The notes under the pieces: model-generated
The model's input: the letters and a program-made list of their open reading frames with translations, nothing else
What the model was told of the DNA's origin: nothing
The model's database searches: none
Assembly: GCA_027483465.1 (NCBI GenBank)
Contig: JAIXUQ010000034.1
Location: forward strand, 62,001 to 126,000
Length of the DNA: 64,000 nt
DNA from: Sphingomonadales bacterium
GTDB taxonomy: Bacteria > Pseudomonadota > Alphaproteobacteria > Sphingomonadales > Sphingomonadaceae
Direction: 5' to 3'
Part shown: in pieces, positions 49,203 to 60,752 of the stretch
Layout: each line of letters opens with the position of its first letter
Numbering within the stretch: position 1 is the first letter of the stretch
Translations under genes and position numbers: made by a program

Positions 49203-49820
49203 TCAGCCCGGCCGGGTGGCGAGATCGGCCACCGCGTCCAGCACGACGCCGGCGGCCTCGCTGCCCTTCTGGCTCAGCCGGCAACTGAAATCATAGGGAT
49301 AGTCATCCGGATTGAACTGCGGCTTCACCCGGCGGGCCTGCGCGTCAAAGCGGGTTGGCGCCGGATCGGTGGCGGCGGTGAAATCCTGCCGCCATTGGTC
49401 GATCCTGCGCTCCCCACAGTTGAGCAGGCCGGCCTTTTCCAGCTCCAGATAGACGGCCAGACGATCCGCAGCCGGCAAGGACAGCGTGTTGTTCAGCCCA
49501 TCCCGCACCGGCAGCACATTGGTGGCATCGTTCATCGCCAGCAATTGCCGCACCGCCGGTTTCGACAGGCCGCCCACCGCATCGGCCACTTCGGGATGGC
49601 CGGCCTTTTCCGCCGCTTCCCGGATTTTCAGGGAGAAACCGGCCCCGGATATTTCGGAGGCCTTGCTCACCATGGCCGGCAGATTGTCGGCCACCGCCAG
49701 CAGCGGCCGGAAGAACAGCGCGACCAGCGCCAACGTGATCAGCGGAATCGTGAGGGTCTGGATGGCGCGGGCGGCGCTTTCAAGCCGGGGAAAGCCGGGT
49801 GGGGCGGGATCGTCGGCCAT
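49203..49820 (-). CDS. Hypothetical protein with one TM segment
   Basis: 205 aa; TLTIPLITLALVALFF segment; good context between mobA and ivd. Confidence 0.6.
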   Translation of the reverse strand: MADDPAPPGFPRLESAARAIQTLTIPLITLALVALFFRPLLAVADNLPAMVSKASEISGAGFSLKIREAAEKAGHPEVADAVGGLSKPAVRQLLAMNDATNVLPVRDGLNNTLSLPAADRLAVYLELEKAGLLNCGERRIDQWRQDFTAATDPAPTRFDAQARRVKPQFNPDDYPYDFSCRLSQKGSEAAGVVLDAVADLATRPG

Positions 49821-49823
49821 GGC

Positions 49824-50996
49824 TCATTTCGTCTCGTCAAACAGTTCGCGGCCGATCAGATAGCGGCGGATCTCGCTGGTGCCGGCGCCGATCTCATAGA
49901 GCTTGGCATCGCGCAGCAGCCGGCCGGTGGGATAATCATTGATATAGCCGTTGCCGCCGAGGCACTGGATCGCCTCCAGCGCCATCCAGGTCGCCTTTTC
50001 GGCGGAATAGAGGATGCAGCCGGCCGAATCCTTGCGGGTGGTCTCGCCGCGGTCACAGGCCTGGGCCACGGCATAGCTGTAGGCGCGTGCGGTGGAGAGG
50101 GCGACATACATGTCGGCCAATTTGCCCTGCATCAGCTGGAACTGGCCGATCGGCTGGCCAAACTGCTGGCGTTCATGGACATAGGGCACCACCACATCCA
50201 GGCAGGCCTGCATGATGCCGATGGGCCCGCCGCTGAGCACCACCCGCTCATAATCCAGCCCACTCATCAGCACGCGGGCGCCATTGCCCACGCCGCCCAG
50301 CACATGGTCGGCCGGCACGGTGCAATCCTCGAACACCAGTTCGCAGGTGTCAGAGCCGCGCATGCCCAGCTTGTCGAGCTTTTGCGCGGTGGAAAAGCCC
50401 TTCATGCCCTTTTCGATCAGGAAGGCGGTGACCCCGCGCGGGCCGGCGGCCATGTCGGTCTTGGCATAGACCACCAGGGTTTCGGCGTGCGGGCCGTTGG
50501 TGATCCACATCTTGTTGCCGTTCAGCACATAATCGCCGTTGCCCTGGATATCGGCGCGCAGCTTCATGCCGATGACGTCGCTGCCGGCACCGGGCTCCGA
50601 CATGGCGAGGCTGCCGACATGTTCGCCGCTGATCAGGCCAGGCAGATAGCGCGCCTTTTGTTCGGCGGTGCCCCAGCGGGCGATCTGGTTGATGCACAAA
50701 TTGGTGTGCGCGCCGTATGACAGGCCCACGCTGGCCGAAGCGCGCGACAATTCCTCCACCACGATGACATGGGCGAGATAGCCCAGGCCGGCGCCGCCAT
50801 CGGCCTCCGGCACGGTGATGCCGTGCAGGCCCAGTTCGCCCAGCTTCGGCCAGAGATCGCGCGGGAAACTGTTGCTGACATCGATCTCGGCGGCGCGCGG
50901 GGCGATTTCGGCGGCGGCAAAGGCCCGCACCGTATCGCGCAGCATCTCGATGGTGTCGCCATGGTCGAAGCGAAGCTGGCTGAGCATCCCAAGCAT
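49824..50996 (-). CDS. Isovaleryl-CoA dehydrogenase-like acyl-CoA dehydrogenase
   Basis: [81 protein letters not shown]. Confidence 0.93.
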   Translation of the reverse strand: MLGMLSQLRFDHGDTIEMLRDTVRAFAAAEIAPRAAEIDVSNSFPRDLWPKLGELGLHGITVPEADGGAGLGYLAHVIVVEELSRASASVGLSYGAHTNLCINQIARWGTAEQKARYLPGLISGEHVGSLAMSEPGAGSDVIGMKLRADIQGNGDYVLNGNKMWITNGPHAETLVVYAKTDMAAGPRGVTAFLIEKGMKGFSTAQKLDKLGMRGSDTCELVFEDCTVPADHVLGGVGNGARVLMSGLDYERVVLSGGPIGIMQACLDVVVPYVHERQQFGQPIGQFQLMQGKLADMYVALSTARAYSYAVAQACDRGETTRKDSAGCILYSAEKATWMALEAIQCLGGNGYINDYPTGRLLRDAKLYEIGAGTSEIRRYLIGRELFDETK

Positions 50997-51075
50997 TCCT
51001 TGTGTGATTTCCTGCCGTTCTAAGCCCGGCGGGCAGGGGCGGGAAGGGGGTTGTGCAAAAAACGGCATTCGCGCG

Positions 51076-51111
51076 TTGACAGTATGTTTCGTTGCGTATA
51101 CATAACGATTC
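51076..51111 (+). promoter_or_regulatory. Candidate promoter/operator of the XRE cassette
   Basis: TTGACA at 51076-51081; 18-bp dyad CGTTGCGTATACATAACG at 51090-51107 just upstream of the start codon. Confidence 0.55.
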
Positions 51112-51114
51112 GTG

Positions 51115-51387
51115 ATGATGAACAACGATCCCTCGACCCTGCACAACCGCCTCGCCCTGTTCCGGGCAGAGGCTGGCCTGTCCCGCAAGGAACTGGCCGA
51201 GCAGGTGGGCGTGAACCCGCAGACCATCGGGTTTCTGGAGCGCGGCCAATATGGCCCCAGCCTGGAACTGGGCCTGAAGCTGGCCCGCGTGTTTGGCGTG
51301 CCGGTGGAGACCTTGTTCAGCCTGGAACCGTTCAAGCCGCTGGCCGCGACGCTGGCCGCGCCGCACATCATGGAAGGAGGCCGCTGA
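51115..51387 (+). CDS. XRE-family helix-turn-helix regulator
   Basis: [60 protein letters not shown]. Confidence 0.92.
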   Translation: MMNNDPSTLHNRLALFRAEAGLSRKELAEQVGVNPQTIGFLERGQYGPSLELGLKLARVFGVPVETLFSLEPFKPLAATLAAPHIMEGGR

Positions 51388-51842
51388 TGGCCCAAGCACA
51401 GCCATTCACCCCACCGCGCTTTTCCCCGATCCGGGTGCGCCTCCTGTCGGGCCTGGCGTTGGGTGCGCTGGCGCTGGGCACGTTCGGCCCGTTGCTGGTG
51501 CCGCTGGATGGCGGCGGCGGCGTGATGACGATGATGCGCGGCCTGGGCTGGCTGCTGGCCGCCATGGTGGCGGTGGGCAGCCCTGGCTGGCGCCATGTGG
51601 CCCCCGGCGAGCTGGACGAACGCGAACGCATGGAGCGCGAGCGGGCGGTGGCAATCGGCCACCGCGTGAGCGGCATTGGCCTGGCGCTGCTGTTTGTCTG
51701 GACCCTGATGGGCCAGGTGCGTGACCTGTGGATGCCCAGCCTGGGCCAGGCCAGCTGGCTGTTTGGCCTGATGTTTTCGCTGCACATCATGATGCCGGCC
51801 ATCATTCTGGCCTGGCGCACGCCGGCTGATGACGAGGATTGA
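51387..51842 (+). CDS. Small multi-TM membrane protein with LDERER motif (paralogue 1)
   Basis: ATG overlaps XRE stop; four predicted hydrophobic segments; [20 protein letters not shown]. Confidence 0.75.
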   Translation: MAQAQPFTPPRFSPIRVRLLSGLALGALALGTFGPLLVPLDGGGGVMTMMRGLGWLLAAMVAVGSPGWRHVAPGELDERERMERERAVAIGHRVSGIGLALLFVWTLMGQVRDLWMPSLGQASWLFGLMFSLHIMMPAIILAWRTPADDED

Positions 51843-51845
51843 GCG

Positions 51846-52328
51846 ATGGAAAGGACGATGACCATGGCCCCGAAGGCCCCGCTGAAACTGAGCCTGCGCA
51901 CCGCGCGCATCCTGTCGGTGGCCGTGCTGGGCGGCATCGGCATCGGCTATCTGGGCGGGGCCATCACGGCCGAACCGGATGGCAGCGCCCCGATCGGCTT
52001 TGTGTTCGTGCGGCTGATCGGCCTGTTTGCCGCCGTTGCCCTGTTCATCGAAGGGCGCGGGCAGATGAGCCAGGCCAGCGACGCCATGCTGGACGAGCGT
52101 GAACGCCAGCAGCGCGACCGGGCCTATGTTGCCACCCATCAAATCATGGTGCTGGCCCTGTTCGGCTTCTTCATCTGGTCGATCATCGCCAAGTTCATCG
52201 ATGGCTGGATGCCGGGGCAGGAACAGGCGCTCGATCTCCTGTCGGGCTTTGCGATCAGTGCGATGGCGCTGCCCGGCATCATCCTGGCCTGGCGCGAACA
52301 GCCAGCCGATGCGGAGGACGAGGCATGA
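51846..52328 (+). CDS. Small multi-TM membrane protein with LDERER motif (paralogue 2)
   Basis: [20 protein letters not shown] and [15 protein letters not shown] paralleling paralogue 1. Confidence 0.75.
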   Translation: MERTMTMAPKAPLKLSLRTARILSVAVLGGIGIGYLGGAITAEPDGSAPIGFVFVRLIGLFAAVALFIEGRGQMSQASDAMLDERERQQRDRAYVATHQIMVLALFGFFIWSIIAKFIDGWMPGQEQALDLLSGFAISAMALPGIILAWREQPADAEDEA

Positions 52329-52459
52329 GCCAGATCCTGCTGATCATTGCCATGCTGCTGCTGGGGCTGGCGGCCCCGCCCAGCCAGGTGCCGGAAACGC
52401 CGCTGCTGATCTTTGCGCTGGCAGTGCTGGGCGTGGCGCCGCGCCTGATGAAGGACTGA
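52325..52459 (+). CDS. 44-aa membrane small protein (absent from supplied ORF track)
   Basis: [48 protein letters not shown] overlap with upstream stop. Confidence 0.6.
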   Translation: MSQILLIIAMLLLGLAAPPSQVPETPLLIFALAVLGVAPRLMKD

Positions 52460-52475
52460 GCTTCCCGGCCGGAAG

Positions 52476-52510
52476 GGCCCGGGCCGGCAAGAGCCCCGCC
52501 GGTCCGGGCC
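52476..52510. terminator. GC-rich hairpin between convergent genes (possible bidirectional terminator, no T-tract)
   Basis: GGCCCGGGCCGGC aagagcccc GCCGGTCCGGGCC (13-bp stem, one G.T). Confidence 0.5.
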
Positions 52511-52518
52511 AAGCCGGC

Positions 52519-52932
52519 TCAGGCGCCGGCCACCAGATGGACGCGGCGGGATTCGACAATGCGCCCCAGCGCGGCGAGCGGCAGGCCATCGGGCTGCACC
52601 GGGCGGTGAGCGGCACGGATCGCCTCGAACGCAGTGCGCACCCCGTCATAGCCGGCCGGCGTGCGATAGCCCACCACCATCACCACATCCCACGCAGCGC
52701 CATCACCCGCTTCGGCCCGGTGCAGGCGGGCATGGGCAAACAGGCCCTGCGCCACCGCCAGGCGGTCCATCGCCAGCCAGTTGGCCTCCAGAAAGCGCAG
52801 CAGCGCCGCCGGATCGGGGGCACTGGCCTTGAGGAAGGTCCATTCCTCCACGGCCGCGCCGGCCGGCAGCGCCACGGCCGGGGCCGCCAGGCCCAGCGCC
52901 AGCGCGGTCAACAGCCCGCGCCGGTCCGGCAT
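52519..52932 (-). CDS. Hypothetical exported protein (RR-containing signal)
   Basis: MPDRRGLLTALALGLAAPAVALPAGA; 137 aa. Confidence 0.6.
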   Translation of the reverse strand: MPDRRGLLTALALGLAAPAVALPAGAAVEEWTFLKASAPDPAALLRFLEANWLAMDRLAVAQGLFAHARLHRAEAGDGAAWDVVMVVGYRTPAGYDGVRTAFEAIRAAHRPVQPDGLPLAALGRIVESRRVHLVAGA

Positions 52933-54890
52933 CAGGCGAATTCCACCAGCATCATGCCATCGGCCACCTGGTCACCGGCCGCGACATGCACGGCCTTGAT
53001 GGTGCCCGCGGTGCGCGCCGTGAGGCGATGCTCCATCTTCATGGCTTCCAGCACCAGCAGCCGGTCGCCTTCGGCCACGGCCTGGCCGGGGCTGATCTCC
53101 ACGCTGAGCACGCGGCCGGGCATCGGCGCCATCACATGCGCCTGGGTGGTGCCGGCATCGGCCGTGCGCGGCGGCCTTGTGGCCAGCGTCCAGCTTTGCC
53201 CGGCCAGCCGCACCTCGACCTGGCCGGGCTGTGGCACCACCGTGGCCGGCAACAGCGCGCCGCCCAGATCAATGGCAAGGCCAAAGCGGCTGGTGCGGCG
53301 GGCCGCCACCTCGCCGATGCCCGGCAGGCCGGCGATGCGCCAGCGATCAGGGCCGGTGGCGCGCAGCGAGACCGCATGGGCATCGCCCTGCCACCACAGC
53401 ATCACCTGCGGTTCGTGGGCAAGGTTGATGCGGAACGGCAGAGCGCCAAAGAGGCTGGCCGTCGGCGCATCGCCGGGCAGGCCCAGGCCCAATGCGGCGG
53501 CCAGCAGCACCGGGGCGGGGCATTCGGCCGGGGCTGACAGGCTGGCCAGGTGGCGGCCGATGAAGCCGGTGTCCACCTCGCCGGCGCGGAAGGCGGGATG
53601 ATCGGCCAGGCGGGCAAGGAAGGCGCGATTGGATTTCAGGCCATCAACAATGGTGGCATCCAGCGCACTGACAAGCCGATCAATGGCTTGTGCGCGGGTG
53701 TTGCCATGGGCAATCACCTTGGCGATCATCGGATCATAATCCAGGCCGATGCGGCTGCCCTGTTCCACGCCGGTATCGATGCGCACACCGGGCCCGGCGC
53801 CAAAGGCCAGGGTGCGGATGGTGCCGGTGGCAGGCAGGAAGCCGGCATCCGGATCCTCGGCATAGAGCCGCGCCTCCATCGCCCAGCCGTTGATCGCCAG
53901 TTCGTCCTGCGTCTTGGGCAGCGGTTCGCCGCGCGCCACGCGGATCTGCCATTCCACCAGATCTTGGCCGGTGATGCATTCGGTGACGGGATGCTCCACC
54001 TGCAGGCGGGTGTTCATCTCCATGAAGTAGAAGGCCGGATCGCCGGCTTCGTCCAGCGTGTCAAGATCGAGGATGAACTCCACCGTGCCGGCGCCCTGAT
54101 AGCCGATGGCATGGGCGGCGGTGACGGCGGCGATGCCCAGCGTGTGGCGCAACCGGTCGGACAGGCCGGGGGCCGGCGCCTCCTCGATCACCTTCTGGTG
54201 GCGGCGTTGCAGGGAACAATCACGTTCAAACAGATGCAAGGCGTTGCCATGGGCATCGGCAAACAACTGCACTTCCACATGGCGCGGGCGCTGGATCAGC
54301 TTTTCGAGCATCACGCCGGCATTGCCGAAGGCCGCCTCGCCCTCGCGCTGGGCGGCCATCAACGCATCCTGCAATTCGGCGGGGCTGTGGACAGCGCGCA
54401 TGCCCTTGCCGCCGCCGCCGGCCACCGCCTTGATCAGCAGCGGATAGCCCACGCCCTCGGCCGCCTTTTGCAGGCGCACCAGGCTCTGATCGCTGCCCTG
54501 ATAGCCGGGCGTGATCGGGACTCCGGCCTTTTTCATCGCCGCCTTGGCCGTGTCTTTCAGGGCCATCACCCGCATGGCGCTTTCGGGCGGGCCGATGAAG
54601 ATCAGGCCGGCGGCCTTCAGCGCGGCGGCGAAATCGGCATTTTCAGACAGGAACCCATAGCCGGGGTGGATGGCATCGGCGCCGGTGCGGTGGGCAGCAG
54701 CGATGATGGCTTCGCTGTCAAGATAGGGCCGGTCACCGGCGAGCGGCACCGCCTGGCCGGCCTCCCGCACGAAGGGGGCGTGCGTGTCGGCCGCCGAATG
54801 CACCGCCACGGTGGCGATGCCCATCCGGTGCGCGGTGCGGATGATGCGGCGGGCGATCTCGCCGCGGTTGGCGATCAGGATCTTCTTCAT
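52932..54890 (-). CDS. Acyl-CoA (probably methylcrotonyl-CoA) carboxylase biotin-containing alpha subunit
   Basis: KKILIANRGEIARRIIRTAHRMGI; biotin carboxylase motifs; LVLEAMKMEHRL biotinylation site. Confidence 0.94.
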   Translation of the reverse strand: MKKILIANRGEIARRIIRTAHRMGIATVAVHSAADTHAPFVREAGQAVPLAGDRPYLDSEAIIAAAHRTGADAIHPGYGFLSENADFAAALKAAGLIFIGPPESAMRVMALKDTAKAAMKKAGVPITPGYQGSDQSLVRLQKAAEGVGYPLLIKAVAGGGGKGMRAVHSPAELQDALMAAQREGEAAFGNAGVMLEKLIQRPRHVEVQLFADAHGNALHLFERDCSLQRRHQKVIEEAPAPGLSDRLRHTLGIAAVTAAHAIGYQGAGTVEFILDLDTLDEAGDPAFYFMEMNTRLQVEHPVTECITGQDLVEWQIRVARGEPLPKTQDELAINGWAMEARLYAEDPDAGFLPATGTIRTLAFGAGPGVRIDTGVEQGSRIGLDYDPMIAKVIAHGNTRAQAIDRLVSALDATIVDGLKSNRAFLARLADHPAFRAGEVDTGFIGRHLASLSAPAECPAPVLLAAALGLGLPGDAPTASLFGALPFRINLAHEPQVMLWWQGDAHAVSLRATGPDRWRIAGLPGIGEVAARRTSRFGLAIDLGGALLPATVVPQPGQVEVRLAGQSWTLATRPPRTADAGTTQAHVMAPMPGRVLSVEISPGQAVAEGDRLLVLEAMKMEHRLTARTAGTIKAVHVAAGDQVADGMMLVEFA

Positions 54891-54900
54891 GGTCTCTGTT

Positions 54901-55350
54901 TCATTTGGGCGGGCATCCCTTGGGATCGGCGGTCCAGCCGAAGGTGGTCAGCAGCCATTTGCCGTCGATCTTGCTCCAGCCGAAACTGTCCACCCCGCAA
55001 TGGATGCGCTTGCCATCGATATCCAGCGTGTAGGGCGCCCACACATGGGCATAATCGCGGGTGATGAGGATTTTGCTCCGCACGATCCGCTCGTCAAACA
55101 CCCGGGGCGGGGCATTGCGGAAATTGTCGAACAATTGCTGGCGCGTCATCACGGCAAAGCGGCTGCCGCCCTCGGGCGGAAAGCGCAGGATCTGGATGGT
55201 GAGCGCCGGGTGGGTCATCGCCTCGGCGGCATTGGCATCGCCCTTGTTGAGCGCGGCCATGAAGGCGTTGGTGGCGGCCAGCACCTCATCCTTGGGGGCG
55301 GCCACCGCCGGCGTGGCCAGCAGCAGCGCGGCGGCAAGAACGCGCATCAT
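54901..55350 (-). CDS. NTF2/SnoaL-like exported protein
   Basis: [17 protein letters not shown] signal; ATNAFMAALNKGDANAAEAMTHPALTI...; ATGA overlap with upstream hydratase gene. Confidence 0.7.
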   Translation of the reverse strand: MMRVLAAALLLATPAVAAPKDEVLAATNAFMAALNKGDANAAEAMTHPALTIQILRFPPEGGSRFAVMTRQQLFDNFRNAPPRVFDERIVRSKILITRDYAHVWAPYTLDIDGKRIHCGVDSFGWSKIDGKWLLTTFGWTADPKGCPPK

Positions 55351-56135
55351 TCGATCACCCATGCTGGTTTTCCCTTGTTCAAAAAGGCGTTGATGCCCTC
55401 GCGGCCTTCGGGGCTGGTGCGGCGGGCGGCGATGCGGCGGGCGGTGTCGGCGCGCAGTTCATCGGTGATGGCCTGCCCGGCGAAATCCAGCGCCAGCCTT
55501 TTGGCATCGGCCACCGCCCCCGGCGCGGCCTGACCGATGTGGGCAAGCCAGTGGGAGACGACGGCTTTCGCCGCGTCTTCATCGATGGCCACTTCGTCCA
55601 CCAGGCCGATGGCCTGTGCGGTGGTGGCATCAAAGGCTTCGGCGGTGAGAAACCAGCGCCGGGCGCGCGCGCCGATGCGGGCCAGCACGAAAGGCGAGAT
55701 GGTGGCCGGCGTGAGGCCGAGCCTGACTTCGGACAGGCGGAACTGGGTGCCATCCACCGCCACCGCCATGTCCGCACAGGCCACCAGGCCCACGCCACCG
55801 CCGGTCACATGGCCGTGGGCCACCACGATCACCGGCCGCGGGCAGGCGTTGATCGCGGCCAGCATGTCAGACAGGCGCATGGCATCCGCCGCATTCTCGA
55901 CGGCACTCCAGTTCGCTGCGGCGCGCATCCAATCGAGGTCGGCACCGGCCGAAAAGCTCTTGCCGGCCCCGGCCAGCACGATGGCGCGCACCTCGGGCGC
56001 CTGGCCCAGCCGGGTGAACGCCTCGGTGAGCGCGGCGATCAGTTCGGCATTGAAGGCATTGTGCCGCTCCGGCCGGTTCAGCGTCAGCCGGGCGGTGCCA
56101 TAATCATCGAGGGTTTCATCCAGCATGGCGATCAC
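55347..56135 (-). CDS. Enoyl-CoA hydratase/isomerase (methylglutaconyl-CoA hydratase-like)
   Basis: [52 protein letters not shown]. Confidence 0.93.
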   Translation of the reverse strand: MIAMLDETLDDYGTARLTLNRPERHNAFNAELIAALTEAFTRLGQAPEVRAIVLAGAGKSFSAGADLDWMRAAANWSAVENAADAMRLSDMLAAINACPRPVIVVAHGHVTGGGVGLVACADMAVAVDGTQFRLSEVRLGLTPATISPFVLARIGARARRWFLTAEAFDATTAQAIGLVDEVAIDEDAAKAVVSHWLAHIGQAAPGAVADAKRLALDFAGQAITDELRADTARRIAARRTSPEGREGINAFLNKGKPAWVIE

Positions 56136-56145
56136 ATCCGGCCCA

Positions 56146-57720
56146 TCACATCCTGAACGTGCCGAAGCGGGTTTCCGGCACCGGCTGTTGCAGCGTGGCA
56201 GCCAGGCTCAGCGCCACCACGGCGCGCGTGTCTTCCGGCGCGATGATGCCATCGTCCCACAGCCGGGCGCTGGCGTAATAGGGATGGCCCTGGCGCTCAT
56301 ACTGGGCGCGGATCGGGGCCTTGAACGCCTCTTCCTCCGCCGGCGATTTGAAGCCGCCCGATTTCACCGTGGCCAGCACGCTGGCCGCCTGCTCGCCGCC
56401 CATCACGCTGATGCGCGCGTTGGGCCAGATCCACAGGAAGCGCGGGGAATAGGCGCGGCCGCACATGCCATAATTGCCGGCGCCGAAACTGCCGCCGGTG
56501 ATCACCGTGATCTTGGGCACCGCTGCGCAGGCCACCGCCGTCACCAGCTTGGCGCCATGTTTCGCGATGCCCTCGTTCTCGAAGCGGCGGCCCACCATGA
56601 AGCCGCTGATATTCTGAAGGAACAGCAAGGGCGTGCGGCGCTGGCAGGCCAGTTCGATGAAGTGGGCGCCTTTCTGGGCGCTTTCGCTGAACAATATGCC
56701 GTTGTTGGCGATGATGCCGATGGGCTGGCCTTCGATCGCGGCAAAGCCGGTCACCAGGGTTTCGCCATAGCGCGGCTTGAATTCGTGGAACTCCGAACCA
56801 TCCACCAGCCGGGCGATGATCTCGCGCACGTCCACCGGCACGCGCGTGTCGATGGGGGCCAGCGCGTTCAATTCGGCGGCATCGAACAGCGGCGGCCGGC
56901 TGGGCGCGCGCGGGGGGGCGGGTGCGGCGGGCAGGGTGGCGACGATGCGCCGGGCGATGGCGATGGCATCATGATCATTATCGGCGAGATGATCGGCCAC
57001 GCCCGACAGCCTTGTGTGGACATCACCGCCGCCCAGCTCCTCGGCGCTCACCTCCTCGCCGGTGGCGGCCTTTACCAGCGGCGGGCCGCCCAGAAAGATG
57101 GTGCCCTGGTTCTTCACGATGATCGATTCATCCGCCATCGCCGGCACATAGGCGCCGCCGGCGGTGCAACTGCCCATCACCACGGCGATCTGGGCGATGC
57201 CGGCCGCGCTCATCGTTGCCTGGTTGTAGAAGATGCGGCCGAAATGATCGCGATCGGGGAACACCTCGTCCTGCCGGGGCAGGTTGGCGCCGCCGGAATC
57301 CACGAGATAGAGGCAGGGCAGGCCGTTTTGCGCGGCAATTTCCTGGGCGCGCAGATGTTTCTTGACGGTGATGGGATAGTAACTGCCGCCCTTCACCGTG
57401 GCATCATTTGCAACGATCACGCACAGCCGGCCTTCCACCTGGCCCACCCCGGCGATCAGGCCGGCGGCCGGCACATCCTCGCCATAGACATCCTGGGCGG
57501 CGAACTGGCCGATTTCCAGAAAGGCGCTGTGGGGATCGAGCAGCGCCTCCACGCGCGCCCGTGGCAGCAGCTTGCCGCGCGCCACATGCTTTTGCCGGGC
57601 GGCTTCCGGCCCGCCCAGCGCGATGCGGGCGGCCTTTTCGCGCAGATCGGCGACCAGATCGGCCATGGCCGCAGCGGTGGTTCGGGCAGACGGCGGCAGG
57701 GGTTGACCAATGGTGGGCAT
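56146..57720 (-). CDS. Acyl-CoA (methylcrotonyl-CoA) carboxylase carboxyltransferase beta subunit
   Basis: [86 protein letters not shown]. Confidence 0.94.
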   Translation of the reverse strand: MPTIGQPLPPSARTTAAAMADLVADLREKAARIALGGPEAARQKHVARGKLLPRARVEALLDPHSAFLEIGQFAAQDVYGEDVPAAGLIAGVGQVEGRLCVIVANDATVKGGSYYPITVKKHLRAQEIAAQNGLPCLYLVDSGGANLPRQDEVFPDRDHFGRIFYNQATMSAAGIAQIAVVMGSCTAGGAYVPAMADESIIVKNQGTIFLGGPPLVKAATGEEVSAEELGGGDVHTRLSGVADHLADNDHDAIAIARRIVATLPAAPAPPRAPSRPPLFDAAELNALAPIDTRVPVDVREIIARLVDGSEFHEFKPRYGETLVTGFAAIEGQPIGIIANNGILFSESAQKGAHFIELACQRRTPLLFLQNISGFMVGRRFENEGIAKHGAKLVTAVACAAVPKITVITGGSFGAGNYGMCGRAYSPRFLWIWPNARISVMGGEQAASVLATVKSGGFKSPAEEEAFKAPIRAQYERQGHPYYASARLWDDGIIAPEDTRAVVALSLAATLQQPVPETRFGTFRM

Positions 57721-57864
57721 GATGGCGGTATAGGCCGGCCCGCACCAGTCGCCAAGTGGCGCAGCCGCTTTCCGGATATTGCAAAGCGGGGAACAAGCGG
57801 CTATGCGGCGCGTTCAATTTTCCAGGGGCCGGTCGGAACCGGTCCGCAGCCAAGGAAACACCCC

Positions 57865-58095
57865 ATGAAGTCCGGCGTTCATCCCGATTATCACATGATC
57901 ACCGTCAAGATGACGGACGGTACCACCTATCAGACCCGTTCGACCTGGGGCAAGGAAGGTGACGTGATGAACCTGGAAATCGATCCGACCAGCCACCCGG
58001 CGTGGACCGGCGGCACCGGCCGCCTGATGGACGCCGGCGGCCAGGTGGCGCGCTTCAACAAGCGCTTCGCCAGCTTCGGCCTGGGCAAGAAGTAA
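57865..58095 (+). CDS. rpmE: 50S ribosomal protein L31 (Cys-less form)
   Basis: [50 protein letters not shown]; embedded in a spurious 656-aa track ORF. Confidence 0.95.
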   Translation: MKSGVHPDYHMITVKMTDGTTYQTRSTWGKEGDVMNLEIDPTSHPAWTGGTGRLMDAGGQVARFNKRFASFGLGKK

Positions 58096-58175
58096 CGCGC
58101 AGCGCCGGGTGCGCGCGTGCCGCGCGCCCACAGGCGCCAGTGCGGAGCCCGGCCTGCGCCGGGGCAGGCTTGAGC

Positions 58176-58298
58176 GAAAAAGGCGGCCCCAACAGGCCGC
58201 CTTTTTTGATTCGTCCGACGGCGTGGCTCCGCCACGCTTCATCTTCCCCTTTTTGCCGTCTGCAGAACGGACTCGGCGGCTTTGCCGCCGGCCGTTCC
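58176..58298 (+). repeat. Intergenic repeat element, copy B (terminator plus two GC hairpins)
   Basis: AAAAAGGCGGCCccaacaGGCCGCCTTTTTTGATTCGTCCGACGGCGTGGCTCCGCCACGCT...ACGGACTCGGCGGCTTTGCCGCCGGCC. Confidence 0.85.
58177..58207 (+). terminator. Rho-independent terminator downstream of rpmE
   Basis: AAAAAGGCGGCC ... GGCCGCCTTTTTT. Confidence 0.9.
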
Positions 58299-58299
58299 C

Positions 58300-59865
<1,566 letters not shown>

Positions 59866-59940
59866 GTCTGATCCTCCCGGCGACCAGTCTATGGCCCGCC
59901 GGTTGGAAAGAAAGCCTGCACTTGTAAGGGGAAAGCCGCC

Positions 59941-60153
59941 TCAGCCTTCGGGTTGCAGCAGCTTGTGCAGATGCACCACCACATATTTCATCGTGGCATC
60001 ATCAACGGTGCGCTGGGCATTGGCGCGCCAGGCGGCTTCGGCCTTGGCATAATCAGGAAAAATGCCAACGACATGAAGATCATCGGGGTTGGTGAAATCC
60101 AGACCCTGGGGATCGACGACGCGGCCGCCGAAAACGAGATGGAGCTTGCTCAT
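59941..60153 (-). CDS. DUF4170-like small protein
   Basis: MSKLHLVFGGRVVDPQGLDFTNPDDLHVVGIFPDYAKAEAAWRANAQRTVDDATMKYVVVHLHKLL. Confidence 0.7.
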   Translation of the reverse strand: MSKLHLVFGGRVVDPQGLDFTNPDDLHVVGIFPDYAKAEAAWRANAQRTVDDATMKYVVVHLHKLLQPEG

Positions 60154-60179
60154 GGCGCGACGTCTAGCCGCAGAGCCGA

Positions 60180-60752
60180 TCAGGCGCCAGTGGCGGTTTG
60201 CGCATATTCGGCCTGCAAGCGCTGCATGGTGGCGGCAAACCAGGCATCGAATTCCGGGCCATCCCAGGCGCGGTGATGGCCGGCGGCATAGCATTCGGCG
60301 TTGCGCATGTAGAATTCGGCATTGATCCGGTTGGGCAGGCGGTTGTCGCGCGTGGCGATCACCTTGGCCGGGCTGCCCACGATGATGCTGTGTTCGGGCG
60401 CTTCAAACCGGTCCTTGCAATAGGCGTGCTGGCCCACGATCGATCCGGCGCCGATGAGGGCGCCGTTGTAGACCGTGGCGTTGATGCCGATCAGGCAATG
60501 ATCGCCCACCTGGCAGCCGTGCAGCGTGACATGGTGGGTGACGCTGGTGTGCGCGCCGACGATCACCGGCTTGCCGGGATCGGTGTGGATCATCACGAAA
60601 TCCTGGATATTGGCGCCTTCGTGGATTTCGACATGCGCACATTCGGCGCGGATGACGGCATTACACCAGATCGAGGCGCGCGGCCCCACCGAAACCTTGC
60701 CATAAATCTGGGCGGATGGATGGACGAAGGCAGTGGGGTGGATATCGATCAT
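60180..60752 (-). CDS. Hexapeptide-repeat / gamma-carbonic-anhydrase-like protein
   Basis: MIDIHPTAFVHPSAQIYGKVSVGPRASIWCNAVIRAECAHVEIHEGANIQDFVMIH left-handed beta-helix repeats. Confidence 0.88.
   Translation of the reverse strand: MIDIHPTAFVHPSAQIYGKVSVGPRASIWCNAVIRAECAHVEIHEGANIQDFVMIHTDPGKPVIVGAHTSVTHHVTLHGCQVGDHCLIGINATVYNGALIGAGSIVGQHAYCKDRFEAPEHSIIVGSPAKVIATRDNRLPNRINAEFYMRNAECYAAGHHRAWDGPEFDAWFAATMQRLQAEYAQTATGA

Noticed and set aside
48303-50720. 805-aa + strand ORF over M20 peptidase, mobA and ivd
   Set aside because: Crosses three well-supported minus-strand genes; low-complexity translation.
50997-52142. N-terminal extension of the ivd ORF (track ORF 49824-52142, 772 aa) as a fusion protein
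   Set aside because: The extension is antisense to the XRE cassette and has no acyl-CoA-dehydrogenase-related content; ATG at 50996 gives a normal-length enzyme.
56125-57864. Upstream part of the 656-aa + strand ORF ending in rpmE
   Set aside because: Antisense to the carboxyltransferase gene; only the final 76 codons (L31) are real.
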